Source of the DNA: Pseudomonadota bacterium
GTDB taxonomy: Bacteria; Pseudomonadota; Gammaproteobacteria; Steroidobacterales; Woeseiaceae
Length of the DNA stretch: 8,013 nucleotides
Assembly: GCA_022360335.1 (NCBI GenBank)
Contig: JAKSCZ010000482.1
Span: 1 to 8,013 of the forward strand
Direction of reading: 5' to 3'
Shown: one piece after another, positions 1-6,345 of the stretch
Position numbering within the stretch: position 1 is the first letter of the stretch
Layout: every line of letters begins with the position of its first letter
The notes under the pieces: generated by a model
The model's input: the letters and a program-made list of their open reading frames with translations, nothing else
Told to the model about the DNA's origin: nothing
The model's database searches: none
Made by a program: the position numbers and the translations under genes

Positions 1-635
1 GCTACGGCGACGTCGGCAAGGGCTGCGCCCAGTCGCTGCGCGGGCTCGGCGCGACGGTCTGGATCACCGAGATCGATCCGATCTGCGCCCTCCAGGCGAC
101 GATGGAAGGCTACCGTGTCGTCGACTTCGACGAGGTATGCGACAAAGCCGACATCGTCGTCACGGCCACGGGCAACTACCACGTCGTGACGGGACCGCAG
201 CTGGACCGCATGAAAGATCAGGCCATCGTCTGCAATATCGGCCACTTCGACAACGAGATCGACGTCGGGTATCTCCGCCGATACGAATGGGAGCAGATCA
301 AGCCGCAGGTCGACCACATCGTCTTCCCGGACGGCAAGCGCCTGATCCTGCTCGCCGAAGGCCGGCTCGTGAACCTGGGCTGCGCGACGGGCCACCCGAG
401 CTTCGTCATGTCGAACTCGTTCACGAACCAGGTACTCGCGCAGATCGAACTCTGGCAGAACGGCGACCGGTACGAGCGGCGGGTCTACGTGCTGCCGAAG
501 CGGCTCGACGAAAAAGTCGCACGCCTGCACCTCGATCGCATCGGTGCCAGGGTCACGAAACTGACGGACGAACAGGCGAAGTACATCGGCGTCGAGGTCG
601 ACGGCCCGTACAAGCCTGAGCATTACCGCTACTGA
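1..635 (+). CDS. ahcY: Adenosylhomocysteinase (S-adenosyl-L-homocysteine hydrolase), C-terminal part, 5' end cut by window
   Basis: NAD-dependent cytosolic enzyme that splits S-adenosylhomocysteine into adenosine and homocysteine, removing the inhibitory product of SAM-dependent methylation. The reading frame is already open at base 3 and gives about 210 residues; the N-terminal substrate half lies off the window. The visible part opens directly in the NAD-binding Rossmann motif YGDVGKGCA, followed by ITEIDPICALQA, the GHFDNEID segment and the HPSFVMSNSFTNQ segment, all hallmarks of the family. It ends KPEHYRY, the conserved tail whose Lys and Tyr contact NAD of the neighbouring subunit in known structures, so the 3' end is intact. 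The next gene starts 11 nt after the TGA stop, suggesting co-transcription. Any SAH or SAM riboswitch would lie upstream, outside the window. Identification is secure. Confidence 0.97.
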   Translation, partial: YGDVGKGCAQSLRGLGATVWITEIDPICALQATMEGYRVVDFDEVCDKADIVVTATGNYHVVTGPQLDRMKDQAIVCNIGHFDNEIDVGYLRRYEWEQIKPQVDHIVFPDGKRLILLAEGRLVNLGCATGHPSFVMSNSFTNQVLAQIELWQNGDRYERRVYVLPKRLDEKVARLHLDRIGARVTKLTDEQAKYIGVEVDGPYKPEHYRY

Positions 636-649
636 GGTAAGCGCCAATT
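634..649 (+). promoter_or_regulatory. Shine-Dalgarno plus probable ATT start codon of cpdA
   Basis: GAGGT (634-638) overlaps the ahcY stop and lies 8 nt before an in-frame ATT at 647. A TAA at 638 closes the frame upstream. From 641 to 700 the frame holds no ATG, GTG or TTG, yet the conserved beta strand and metal motif (VLHLTDPHLF) are encoded from 686. ATT at 647 is therefore the only near-cognate codon with good Shine-Dalgarno spacing; ATC at 680 and CTG at 695 have poor sites. A sequencing change of ATG to ATT cannot be excluded. Confidence 0.7.
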
Positions 650-1426
650 CAAGCCGCGGCGGAAGCTAACAACGACGCGATCCGGGTACTCCATCTGACA
701 GACCCGCACCTGTTCGCCGACCTCGGCGGCGAGCTGCGCGGCATCGTCACCGCCGACTCCCTGCAACAGGTCCTCGACCACTACGCCGTGGCCGACTGGC
801 GCGCGAAACGCGTCGTCGTCACCGGCGATCTGATCCAGGACGACTCGGCCGAGGCCTACGAACGGTTCCGCGACCTGATGCTGCCGCTGAAGCTGCGCAT
901 ACACTGCGTGCCCGGGAATCACGACGTACCGGCTCTCATGCGGGCCGTCTGCGGCCGGCCGCCGTTTTCCTACTGCGCGTACGAGCAAGTCGGCGACTGG
1001 TTGTTCGTCGGCATCGACAGCTGCGTAGGCAGCGGCGCCGGCGGCGAGGTTGCGCGCGAGGAACTGGACCGCCTGTCGGACATCGTCGCCCGCAGCCCGG
1101 CCAGACACGTCCTCCTCGCTCTGCACCACCCGCCCGTAGCGGTGGGGAGCCGGTGGCTCGATACCGTCGGACTGAGGAACGGCGACGAGGTTCTCGAACG
1201 CCTGCGCGGCTTGAACCGCATTCGCGCCGTGATCTTCGGGCACGTACACCAGGTCTACGACGAGGACTATCACGGCATCCGTATCCTGGCGACGCCGTCG
1301 ACGTGCCGGCAGTTCAAACCGGGCAGCGACGAATTCGCCGTCGACGACAAGCCGCCTGCCTACCGGCGCATCACGCTTCGCGAGGACGGCAAGGTCGACA
1401 CCGAACTCGTCTGGGTACGCGAATGA
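647..1426 (+). CDS. cpdA: CpdA-like 3',5'-cyclic AMP phosphodiesterase (class III, calcineurin-like metallophosphoesterase)
   Basis: Predicted cytosolic di-metal phosphodiesterase hydrolysing cAMP to AMP. With the ATT start it has 259 residues, close to E. coli CpdA (about 275). All metallophosphoesterase motifs are present in order: D-x-H in LTDPHLF (D19, H21), GDLIQD (D61), GNHD (N91, H92), LHHPP (H160) and GHVH (H199, H201). The segment after GHVH, TPSTCRQFKPGSDEF followed by DDKPPAYRR, closely resembles the CpdA C-terminal signature and separates it from generic phosphoesterases. It sits 11 nt after ahcY and overlaps the next gene by ATGA, so it is inside a polycistron. Starting at the GTG at 788 would delete the first metal-binding motif and is not credible. 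The family is certain and cAMP as substrate is likely; other cyclic nucleotides are possible. Confidence 0.88.
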   Translation: MQAAAEANNDAIRVLHLTDPHLFADLGGELRGIVTADSLQQVLDHYAVADWRAKRVVVTGDLIQDDSAEAYERFRDLMLPLKLRIHCVPGNHDVPALMRAVCGRPPFSYCAYEQVGDWLFVGIDSCVGSGAGGEVAREELDRLSDIVARSPARHVLLALHHPPVAVGSRWLDTVGLRNGDEVLERLRGLNRIRAVIFGHVHQVYDEDYHGIRILATPSTCRQFKPGSDEFAVDDKPPAYRRITLREDGKVDTELVWVRE

Positions 1427-2316
1427 TGCGACGGATCGCCGCCTGCCTGTCGATCCTGGCGGCCAACGCGGCCGTCGCCGGCGACTCGGACCACGCACTG
1501 ACGCTGTGGCGCAGCCAGGGCACGTCCAATTCGATCTACCTTCTCGGGTCCGTCCATCTGTTGCGCGAAGAAGATCACCCGTTGCACAGCGCGATCGATG
1601 CGGCGTACGACGACGCCGACGTCGTCGTCATGGAACTCGACATGGACGATCTCGATCCGGCGAAAGCGCAGGCGGCGTTCCGCCGCGCCGGCGTCCTGAC
1701 CGACGGGACGACACTGCGCGACCTGATGGGCGAAGAGCCGTACGCGCAGGCCGAGAAAGCGGCTGCGGCCGTCGATGTCCCGCTCGACATGCTGGCGCAG
1801 TCGGAACCCTGGCTTGCGGCGATAACGGTGGAACTCATGGCGCTCTACCGCATCGGATTCAACCCGCTGTACGGCGTCGAAATGACGATCACGAACCGGG
1901 CGACGTCCGACGGCAAACCGATCGAGGGACTGGAAACCGTCGACGAGCAGCTCGCGTTTCTCGACGGCCTGCCGCTCGAGGCACAGCGCGAGATGTTGCT
2001 GCAGACGCTGACCGGAAGCGCCGCGCTGCCGGAATCGATCGACGGGACGATCGAGGCCTGGCATCACGGCGACGTTCAGGCGCTCGAGCGGGATCTGCTG
2101 AGCGCGATCCGGGAACAGCCGGAATTGCATGCGGCGTTGCTCGTCGATCGCAATCGGCGCTGGGCGGAGGCGATCGCCGGCTGGATCGGCGACGATCGCG
2201 ACTACCTCGTCGTCGTCGGAGCGCTGCACCTCGTCGGCGACGAAGGGGTCCCCGCGCTGCTCGAGGAAAAAGGTATCGGTATTCACCAGTTGAGCCACTC
2301 CGAAGGTCTTCGGTAG
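1423..2316 (+). CDS. Exported TraB/GumN (TIKI-like) family protein, putative metalloprotease
   Basis: A 297-residue protein with an N-terminal export signal: MMRR, a hydrophobic stretch to about residue 18, and a likely cleavage after AVA (residue 19), giving a periplasmic or envelope-facing product. The mature part opens LTLWRSQGTSNSIYLLGSVH and carries the two G-x-x-H motifs of the TraB/PrgY/GumN superfamily: GSVH (42-45) and GALH (266-269), plus a conserved acidic MELD (70-73), GLETVDEQ (169-176) and RNRRWA (243-248). In animals the related TIKI proteins are metalloproteases; the role of the bacterial members is mostly unsettled, so proteolysis is inferred. The start overlaps the cpdA stop (ATGATG at 1423-1428, TGA inside it), without a convincing Shine-Dalgarno, so translation is probably coupled to cpdA. 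Either of the two adjacent ATGs could be used. hemL follows 27 nt later. Confidence 0.9.
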   Translation: MMRRIAACLSILAANAAVAGDSDHALTLWRSQGTSNSIYLLGSVHLLREEDHPLHSAIDAAYDDADVVVMELDMDDLDPAKAQAAFRRAGVLTDGTTLRDLMGEEPYAQAEKAAAAVDVPLDMLAQSEPWLAAITVELMALYRIGFNPLYGVEMTITNRATSDGKPIEGLETVDEQLAFLDGLPLEAQREMLLQTLTGSAALPESIDGTIEAWHHGDVQALERDLLSAIREQPELHAALLVDRNRRWAEAIAGWIGDDRDYLVVVGALHLVGDEGVPALLEEKGIGIHQLSHSEGLR

Positions 2317-2321
2317 CATCC

Positions 2322-2337
2322 CCTCCTCTTCCGGAGG
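2322..2337 (+). promoter_or_regulatory. hemL ribosome binding site within a small potential hairpin
   Basis: The hemL Shine-Dalgarno GGAGG (2333-2337) is 6 nt before the ATG. A perfectly complementary CCTCC lies at 2322-2326, leaving a 6-nt loop, so the ribosome site could be masked by a 5-bp stem in the mRNA. The pairing is visible in the sequence; a regulatory effect is only a possibility. Confidence 0.5.
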
Positions 2338-2343
2338 TAAATC

Positions 2344-3612
2344 ATGAGTCTCTTTTCCGATGCGCAGGCCGTCATCCCCGGCGGCGTGAATTCACCGGTC
2401 CGCGCGTTTGCCGGCGTCGGCGGTGAGCCCGTGTTCTTCAGGCGCGCGAGCGGCTCGCGCTTCACTTCCGAAGACGGCCGGGAGTTCATCGACTACGTCG
2501 GCTCCTGGGGGCCGATGATCCTGGGTCATGCCCATCCCGACGTGATCGAAGCCGTCGTCTCCACGGCGCGCGACGGGCTCAGTTTCGGCGCGCCCTGCGT
2601 CCTCGAGACGCGGATTGCCGCGAAGATCCGCGCGATGCTGCCGTCGGCCGAAAAAGTCCGTATGGTCGGTTCGGGTACCGAGGCGACGATGAGCGCGATC
2701 CGCCTCGCGCGCGGCCACACGGGCCGCGACAAGATCGTCAAGTTCGAAGGCTGCTATCACGGCCACTCGGATTCGCTGCTGATCGAGGCGGGCTCGGGCG
2801 CCCTGACGCTCGGCGTGCCCAGTTCGCCGGGCGTGCCGGCGAGCCTCGCCGAGCACACGATCACGCTGCCGTACAACGACATCGACGGCGTCGAGAACGC
2901 GTTTGCAGAACTCGGCGAGCAAATCGCGTGCGTCATCGTCGAACCGATCGCCGGCAACATGAACATGGTGCCGCCCGTACCCGGTTTTCACGAAACGCTG
3001 CGCCGGGAGTGCACGCAGGCCGGTGCGCTGCTCGTTTTCGACGAGGTCATGACGGGCTTTCGCGTCGCGCGGCACGGCGCGCAGGGCCTCTACGGCATCG
3101 GGCCGGACATCACGACGCTCGGCAAGGTCATCGGCGGCGGCATGCCCGTCGCCGCGTATTGCGGCCGTGCCGACGTCATGGCGTCCGTCGCGCCGGAGGG
3201 TCCCGTCTACCAGGCCGGCACTCTCTCGGGTAACCCGGTCGCGATGGCTGCCGGTCTCAGGACGCTCGAGCTGATCGACAGCGAGGACTTCTGGACCGAG
3301 CTGTCGGCGAAAACGCGAAAACTCGTCGACGGGCTGGCGGCAGCCGCGGGCGGCGCCGGCATACCGCTTGCCGTCGAAGCCGAGGGCGGCATGTTCGGCC
3401 TCGTCTTCACGGACGACGGGCCGGTGCGCTCGTACGCGCAGGTGGCCGCAGCCGATATCGAGCGGTTCAAGGCCTTCTTCCACGGCATGCTCGACGAGGG
3501 CATCTACCTGGCGCCGTCGGCTTTCGAAGCCGGCTTCGTGTCGGGCGCCCACAGCGACGATGATCTCGAGGAGACCATCGCCGCCGCGGCGAAGGTGTTC
3601 AAAACCCTGTAG
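2344..3612 (+). CDS. hemL: Glutamate-1-semialdehyde 2,1-aminomutase
   Basis: PLP-dependent cytosolic enzyme of the C5 pathway that converts glutamate-1-semialdehyde to 5-aminolevulinate, the precursor of haem, sirohaem and cobalamin. It is 422 residues, full length for the family. The start IPGGVNSPVRAF (11-22) is diagnostic. Other visible signatures are the gating-loop and PLP region GSGTEATMSAIRLARG (109-124), the CYHGHSDS segment (137-144), the cofactor-ring Asp in FDEVMTGFR (D233), and the catalytic lysine in TTLGKVIGGGMPVA (K261). The ATG has a strong GGAGG site. It is the last plus-strand gene and probably shares a transcript with ahcY, cpdA and the TraB-like gene. Its TAG stop lies inside a GTAG-headed repeat that starts at 3609, but the C-terminus (KVFKTL) has normal length, so the repeat has not visibly truncated it. 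Confidence 0.98.
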   Translation: MSLFSDAQAVIPGGVNSPVRAFAGVGGEPVFFRRASGSRFTSEDGREFIDYVGSWGPMILGHAHPDVIEAVVSTARDGLSFGAPCVLETRIAAKIRAMLPSAEKVRMVGSGTEATMSAIRLARGHTGRDKIVKFEGCYHGHSDSLLIEAGSGALTLGVPSSPGVPASLAEHTITLPYNDIDGVENAFAELGEQIACVIVEPIAGNMNMVPPVPGFHETLRRECTQAGALLVFDEVMTGFRVARHGAQGLYGIGPDITTLGKVIGGGMPVAAYCGRADVMASVAPEGPVYQAGTLSGNPVAMAAGLRTLELIDSEDFWTELSAKTRKLVDGLAAAAGGAGIPLAVEAEGGMFGLVFTDDGPVRSYAQVAAADIERFKAFFHGMLDEGIYLAPSAFEAGFVSGAHSDDDLEETIAAAAKVFKTL

Positions 3613-3760
3613 GAGCGGCTTTAGCCGCGAACCGGTCGGGCCGGAGATAAGGGACAGTTACCTTATCTCCACCACCTCGTGGCCGCTCGCTCGAGCTGTA
3701 GCTGGAGATAAGGTAACTGTCCCTTATCTCCCTATCTTTCGGGCCTGAAGGCCCTCCTAC
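3609..3760. repeat. Two-armed REP element (BIME) split by a palindromic insert
   Basis: The left arm at 3609-3631 begins GTAGGAGCGGCT and is a hairpin (GCGGCT, TT, AGCCGC). The right arm at 3738-3760 is an inverted relative ending AGGCCCTCCTAC, with hairpin GGGCCT, GA, AGGCCC. The same two arms occur at 7041-7090 separated by only 4 nt; here 106 nt separate them, mostly an 89-bp insert. The head tetranucleotides GTAG and GTGG are typical of REPs mobilised by REP-associated tyrosine transposases (family knowledge). Lying between convergent hemL and the receptor gene, the hairpins may limit read-through, but no T-tract marks a classical terminator. Confidence 0.9.
3643..3731. mobile_element. 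89-bp MITE/REP-doublet with perfect 28-bp inverted repeats
   Basis: The arms 3643-3670 and 3704-3731 are exact reverse complements over 28 bp, separated by 33 bp. Each arm is also a hairpin on its own: GGAGATAAGG and CCTTATCTCC form a 10-bp stem around the 8-nt loops GACAGTTA (left) and TAACTGTC (right). There is no coding capacity. The core GGTAACTGTCCC resembles a widely dispersed REP-like family that I recall from gammaproteobacteria; this is from memory, not a search. It is unrelated in sequence to the GTAG-headed REP that it interrupts. A 7-bp direct repeat TCGGGCC lies just outside (3636-3642 and 3739-3745). Confidence 0.88.
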
Positions 3761-3803
3761 ATCAGCCTGAAGGCCATCCTGCATCAAAGGCCCTCCTGCA
3801 TCA
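3743..3803. repeat. Tandem 22-bp repeats from the REP tail
   Basis: Three contiguous units: 3743-3764, 3765-3786 and 3787-3803. Each carries GCCTGAAGGCC followed by C/A TCCT A/G CATCA; the third lacks the first five bases. The first unit is the right end of the BIME plus ATCA, so the array looks like amplification of that end. The last three bases (TCA on the plus strand) form the TGA stop of the minus-strand receptor gene. Confidence 0.88.
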
Positions 3804-5876
3804 AAAGGACCAGACCACGCCTGCCGAGAACGTCCGCTCGGCGCCGTACAGCCGCTCGCCGACCGGAATGCCGGAACCGCCGGCGCGGTTGATTCCCGCG
3901 ACGTGGTCCTGGTAGGTCTTGTCGAGCAGATTGTCGACCCGGCCCTCGATGCGCAGTGCGTCGGTCGGGCGCCAGCTCAGCGCCGCGTTCACGAGGCCGT
4001 AGCCGGGCGTCGCCCGCTCCTCGTTGTAGGCGGAGACGTCATCCTGCTTCGCGTAGCCGACGACCTCGGCGCCGATCGCCAGGCGATCGCCCTCGAAGCT
4101 CAGCCCGACGCTGGCGTTCGGGGGCGCGAGACGGTAGAGGTCGTCGTCGATATCGGTGCGCCTGCCGCGCACGTACGACGCAATCCCGTCGACGTACCAG
4201 TCGCCGGACAACTGCACTCTCCACGCGATGTCGGCGCCGACGATCTCGGCTTCCACGTTGGCGAACCCGAGCGCCGGCTTCCCGGTCATCATCTGCGAGA
4301 CGCCGTTGGCGGCGGCGTTGCCCGACGGCACACCCTGGATGTAATCCTCGACGCGGCGATAGAACACCTCGGGAGACACCGTGACGCGCCCGATGCGCCG
4401 CCCGAAACCTATCGCCACCTCGCTCGAGCGTTCCGCCTCGAGGTCGAGGCTGCCGACGTAGCTGCGCCCGTCCGCGAGCCCGCCGGTTGCCTGTAACGGC
4501 AACCAGAGATACAGCTCCTGATAGGACGGCGCGCGCGTCTTGCTGCCGATCTCGAATCGCCACTCGGCATCCGCCGAAACGCGGCGGCGGTACTTGGCCA
4601 CGACGTCCACGGTGTCCCAGCGGCGCCCCCGGCCTGCCGTATTGAAGGCATCGGCGAGCGATGCGACGGCGGCGCCCATGTTGCCCGTCATGCCGGTCGC
4701 GCCGACTGCGCCGGCATTCGTCTCGACGCGCTTCGCGCGCAAGCCCAGCTCGAGGTCACGGCGCTCTCCCCTGTGCGTCCATTCGGCAAAGACCGAGACC
4801 ACGTCGCGCGTCACGTCGACGAAGTTGTCGACGCGGAACATGGCGTTGTTCGGATTGGTGATCGTCGCTTCATGCTCCGCCCTCGCGGCATCGAGCCCGA
4901 TCCTGAGCGTCGAACCGCCCGATTCGGCGACCACGGCGCCGCTGAAATACCCGCCCGTTCCCGTGGTCAGATTCTGCCGCTGCATCGGCGGCATCGGCGC
5001 GTCTCTGAGTCCGAAGTTGTCCATCAGGTGTTCGACGTCGTTCCACGCGACACGCGCTTCGGCGCTCAGCCTGCCGTTGATGGAGAACCCTGCCTGCGCA
5101 CCGGCGAGGTCCGTCGTAATGAAGCGGATGTCCATGGGCAGGGCCGGGGTCCCGGCTTCCTCCGTATCGAGCTTGCCTGCGAACAGCAGTAGCGAGGACT
5201 TCTCGCCGGCGAACGCATAGCTGACATCGGTGCGCTCGCGGTGCAGCTGCGACGGGCGCACCGTGCCGACCGGGGTCGAGATGTCGTCCCCGTCGTCGAC
5301 CTCCGCGATCAGCGACAACCTGTGCGCAGGCGATGCGAACGTCAGCCGGCCCGCCGTCGTACTGACGTTGCCGTTGTCCGAGTAACGCATTCCGGCGAAA
5401 CCGGACAGGACGTCGACGCCGAAGTCGCCGCGCGCAAGCCGCGTCGACACGTGGCCTCCGATCGACTCGGGCGCCAGCGAGACGCTCGGGATGCCGCGCG
5501 TGACGACGAGTTCGCCCGTGATCATCGGGGAAACGTAGGACAGCGGCGCGTCCATCGCGTTCGGGCCGCCCGAGACGATGCCGAGGTGGTCGACGACGAC
5601 CGAGATGCGGTCGCCGTACATCCCGCGGTATTGCGCGATTCCCGTCACGGGGCCGTTCGCGTTCACGTTGGCGCCCGGGATGTCCTTGAGGACGGTCGCC
5701 GTATCGACCAGCATCTCGCGGTCGACTTCGATTCGGGCCAGGCCCGTCGCAACGGATCGCCCGACGACGACCACTTCGTCGACGTCGTTCTCGGGGATCG
5801 TTGCGTGATCCTGCGCCCAGAGCGACGTCGGCAACAGCAATGCGGCTGCCGGCGCCGCCAGTTTATTTGGCTTCAC
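3801..5876 (-). CDS. TonB-dependent outer-membrane receptor, probably for a metal (copper-receptor-like)
   Basis: A 691-residue outer-membrane transporter powered by TonB-ExbBD. The start is GTG at 5876-5874 with AGGAG 7 nt upstream. It gives a classic signal peptide (KPNKLAAPAAALLLPTSLWA, cut near residue 21), which longer upstream starts would bury. A TonB-box-like DEVVVVGR (33-40) follows, then the plug domain (about 55-165; IPGANVNANGPVTGIAQYRG at 66-85, LVVTRGIP at 123-130), then the beta barrel, ending in Phe (VVWSF) as outer-membrane proteins do. Features recalling OprC/NosA-type copper receptors are GGPNAMDAPLSY in the plug (103-114), HLMDNFGLRDAPMPPM in the barrel (283-298), and KTRAPSYQELYLWLPLQATG (446-465). 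The small His-rich DUF2946-like gene 70 nt upstream supports a metal role. The substrate is inferred; family membership is certain. The stop codon lies in the tandem repeat. Confidence 0.93.
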   Translation of the reverse strand: MKPNKLAAPAAALLLPTSLWAQDHATIPENDVDEVVVVGRSVATGLARIEVDREMLVDTATVLKDIPGANVNANGPVTGIAQYRGMYGDRISVVVDHLGIVSGGPNAMDAPLSYVSPMITGELVVTRGIPSVSLAPESIGGHVSTRLARGDFGVDVLSGFAGMRYSDNGNVSTTAGRLTFASPAHRLSLIAEVDDGDDISTPVGTVRPSQLHRERTDVSYAFAGEKSSLLLFAGKLDTEEAGTPALPMDIRFITTDLAGAQAGFSINGRLSAEARVAWNDVEHLMDNFGLRDAPMPPMQRQNLTTGTGGYFSGAVVAESGGSTLRIGLDAARAEHEATITNPNNAMFRVDNFVDVTRDVVSVFAEWTHRGERRDLELGLRAKRVETNAGAVGATGMTGNMGAAVASLADAFNTAGRGRRWDTVDVVAKYRRRVSADAEWRFEIGSKTRAPSYQELYLWLPLQATGGLADGRSYVGSLDLEAERSSEVAIGFGRRIGRVTVSPEVFYRRVEDYIQGVPSGNAAANGVSQMMTGKPALGFANVEAEIVGADIAWRVQLSGDWYVDGIASYVRGRRTDIDDDLYRLAPPNASVGLSFEGDRLAIGAEVVGYAKQDDVSAYNEERATPGYGLVNAALSWRPTDALRIEGRVDNLLDKTYQDHVAGINRAGGSGIPVGERLYGAERTFSAGVVWSF

Positions 5877-5946
5877 TTTTTTGCTCCTGAATAGCGTCCG
5901 GCCGGCGGATTCTTCAGCCGGCAAATAGATCGTTCCTGGACAGCTC
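5877..5946 (-). promoter_or_regulatory. Receptor-gene leader: Shine-Dalgarno and GCCGGC hairpin
   Basis: The 70-nt gap between the DUF2946-like gene and the receptor gene holds AGGAG (complement of 5884-5888), which fixes the GTG start, and two copies of GCCGGC (5901-5906 and 5917-5922) that can pair around a 10-nt loop. No convincing promoter or metal-regulator operator is visible, so the receptor gene may be read from the upstream gene's transcript. Confidence 0.45.
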
Positions 5947-6336
5947 TCAGGCCGGGGGGGCGCGCGAACGATACGCAGCGGCCGGCGGCCGGCGTAGCGC
6001 CGGCAACTGCACGTCGATGACGTCCCGTCCGTCCGGCTCGATCGGGGCCGGTACCCCGACATCGACCGCGATTGCGGCCGCAAGCATGTGCCCGATCGGG
6101 CATTGCTCGGTGCCGGATACCGCCGCGCTACCGCCGCGGTGGTGATGGTGGTGGTGACCGGCCGTGTCGTCGAGCGCCGCCATGACGGCGGCCGGCATCC
6201 CGTCCGGGCACAGTTCGAACAACAGGCCGCTGCCGGCCGAAGCGGGCATGTACCCGTCGGGCGTCATCGCACGCAGCGACAGCGCCGCCAGCGTCGCGAC
6301 GAACGGGAATTGCCGGAGTGGGTGCGGCCCGATCAT
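5947..6336 (-). CDS. Small DUF2946-like protein with a natural His6 run, putative metal-binding
   Basis: A 129-residue protein. It starts with a hydrophobic segment (PFVATLAALSLRAM, 11-24) followed by TPDGYMPAS, matching the usual opening of DUF2946 proteins (a hydrophobic helix running into LRA...P-x-G-[FWY]-MP). It then has LCPDGMPA (C43), six consecutive histidines (61-66), and QCPIGHM (C79, H83, M84) before a second hydrophobic stretch (about 84-98) and a Pro/Arg-rich tail. The Cys, His and Met residues are plausible copper or zinc ligands, and DUF2946 genes often neighbour TonB-dependent copper receptors (family knowledge), as here. It is probably exported or anchored in the inner membrane. 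The start is ATG at 6336 with GAGG about 4 nt before it, a rather tight spacing. The biochemical function is unknown; the family assignment comes from pattern, not alignment. Confidence 0.8.
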   Translation of the reverse strand: MIGPHPLRQFPFVATLAALSLRAMTPDGYMPASAGSGLLFELCPDGMPAAVMAALDDTAGHHHHHHRGGSAAVSGTEQCPIGHMLAAAIAVDVGVPAPIEPDGRDVIDVQLPALRRPPAAAYRSRAPPA

Positions 6337-6345
6337 GACGCCTCA

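Noticed and set aside
788..790. GTG as the start of the phosphodiesterase gene
   Set aside because: It would remove the D-x-H metal motif and first beta strand, which are encoded in frame just upstream, and has no supporting Shine-Dalgarno.
1153..1422. Upstream extension of the TraB-like gene into cpdA
   Set aside because: The extension is an out-of-frame translation of cpdA; the ATG pair at 1423/1426 begins a proper signal peptide.
629..2319. Long minus-strand frames opposite cpdA and the TraB-like gene (289 and 319 codons)
   Set aside because: Both are shadows of genes with clear catalytic motifs on the plus strand; they show no plausible protein family and no ribosome sites.
2392..3552. 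Long open frame (386 codons) antisense to hemL
   Set aside because: The plus strand encodes an unmistakable full-length HemL. The antisense translation is rich in Arg, Asp and Ala with no recognisable domain, typical of mirror frames in high-GC genes.
3643..3731. Rho-independent terminator for hemL
   Set aside because: The stem is strong but neither side is followed by a run of T residues; the element fits a transposable palindrome better, though it may still slow polymerase.
5981..6005. GGCCGGCGGCCGGCG repeats as a regulatory palindrome
   Set aside because: They fall inside the coding sequence of the DUF2946-like tail (Arg, Pro, Ala codons) and are explained by high-GC low-complexity coding.
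5877..6083. N-terminal extension of the TonB receptor up to 6083
   Set aside because: The extension is Arg/Pro-rich, overlaps the DUF2946-like gene and would bury the signal peptide; GTG at 5876 has AGGAG at ideal spacing.
6139..6156. His6 stretch as an engineered tag or vector contamination
   Set aside because: It lies in the middle of a gene with DUF2946-like residues on both sides, uses mixed CAC and CAT codons, and has genomic context throughout.
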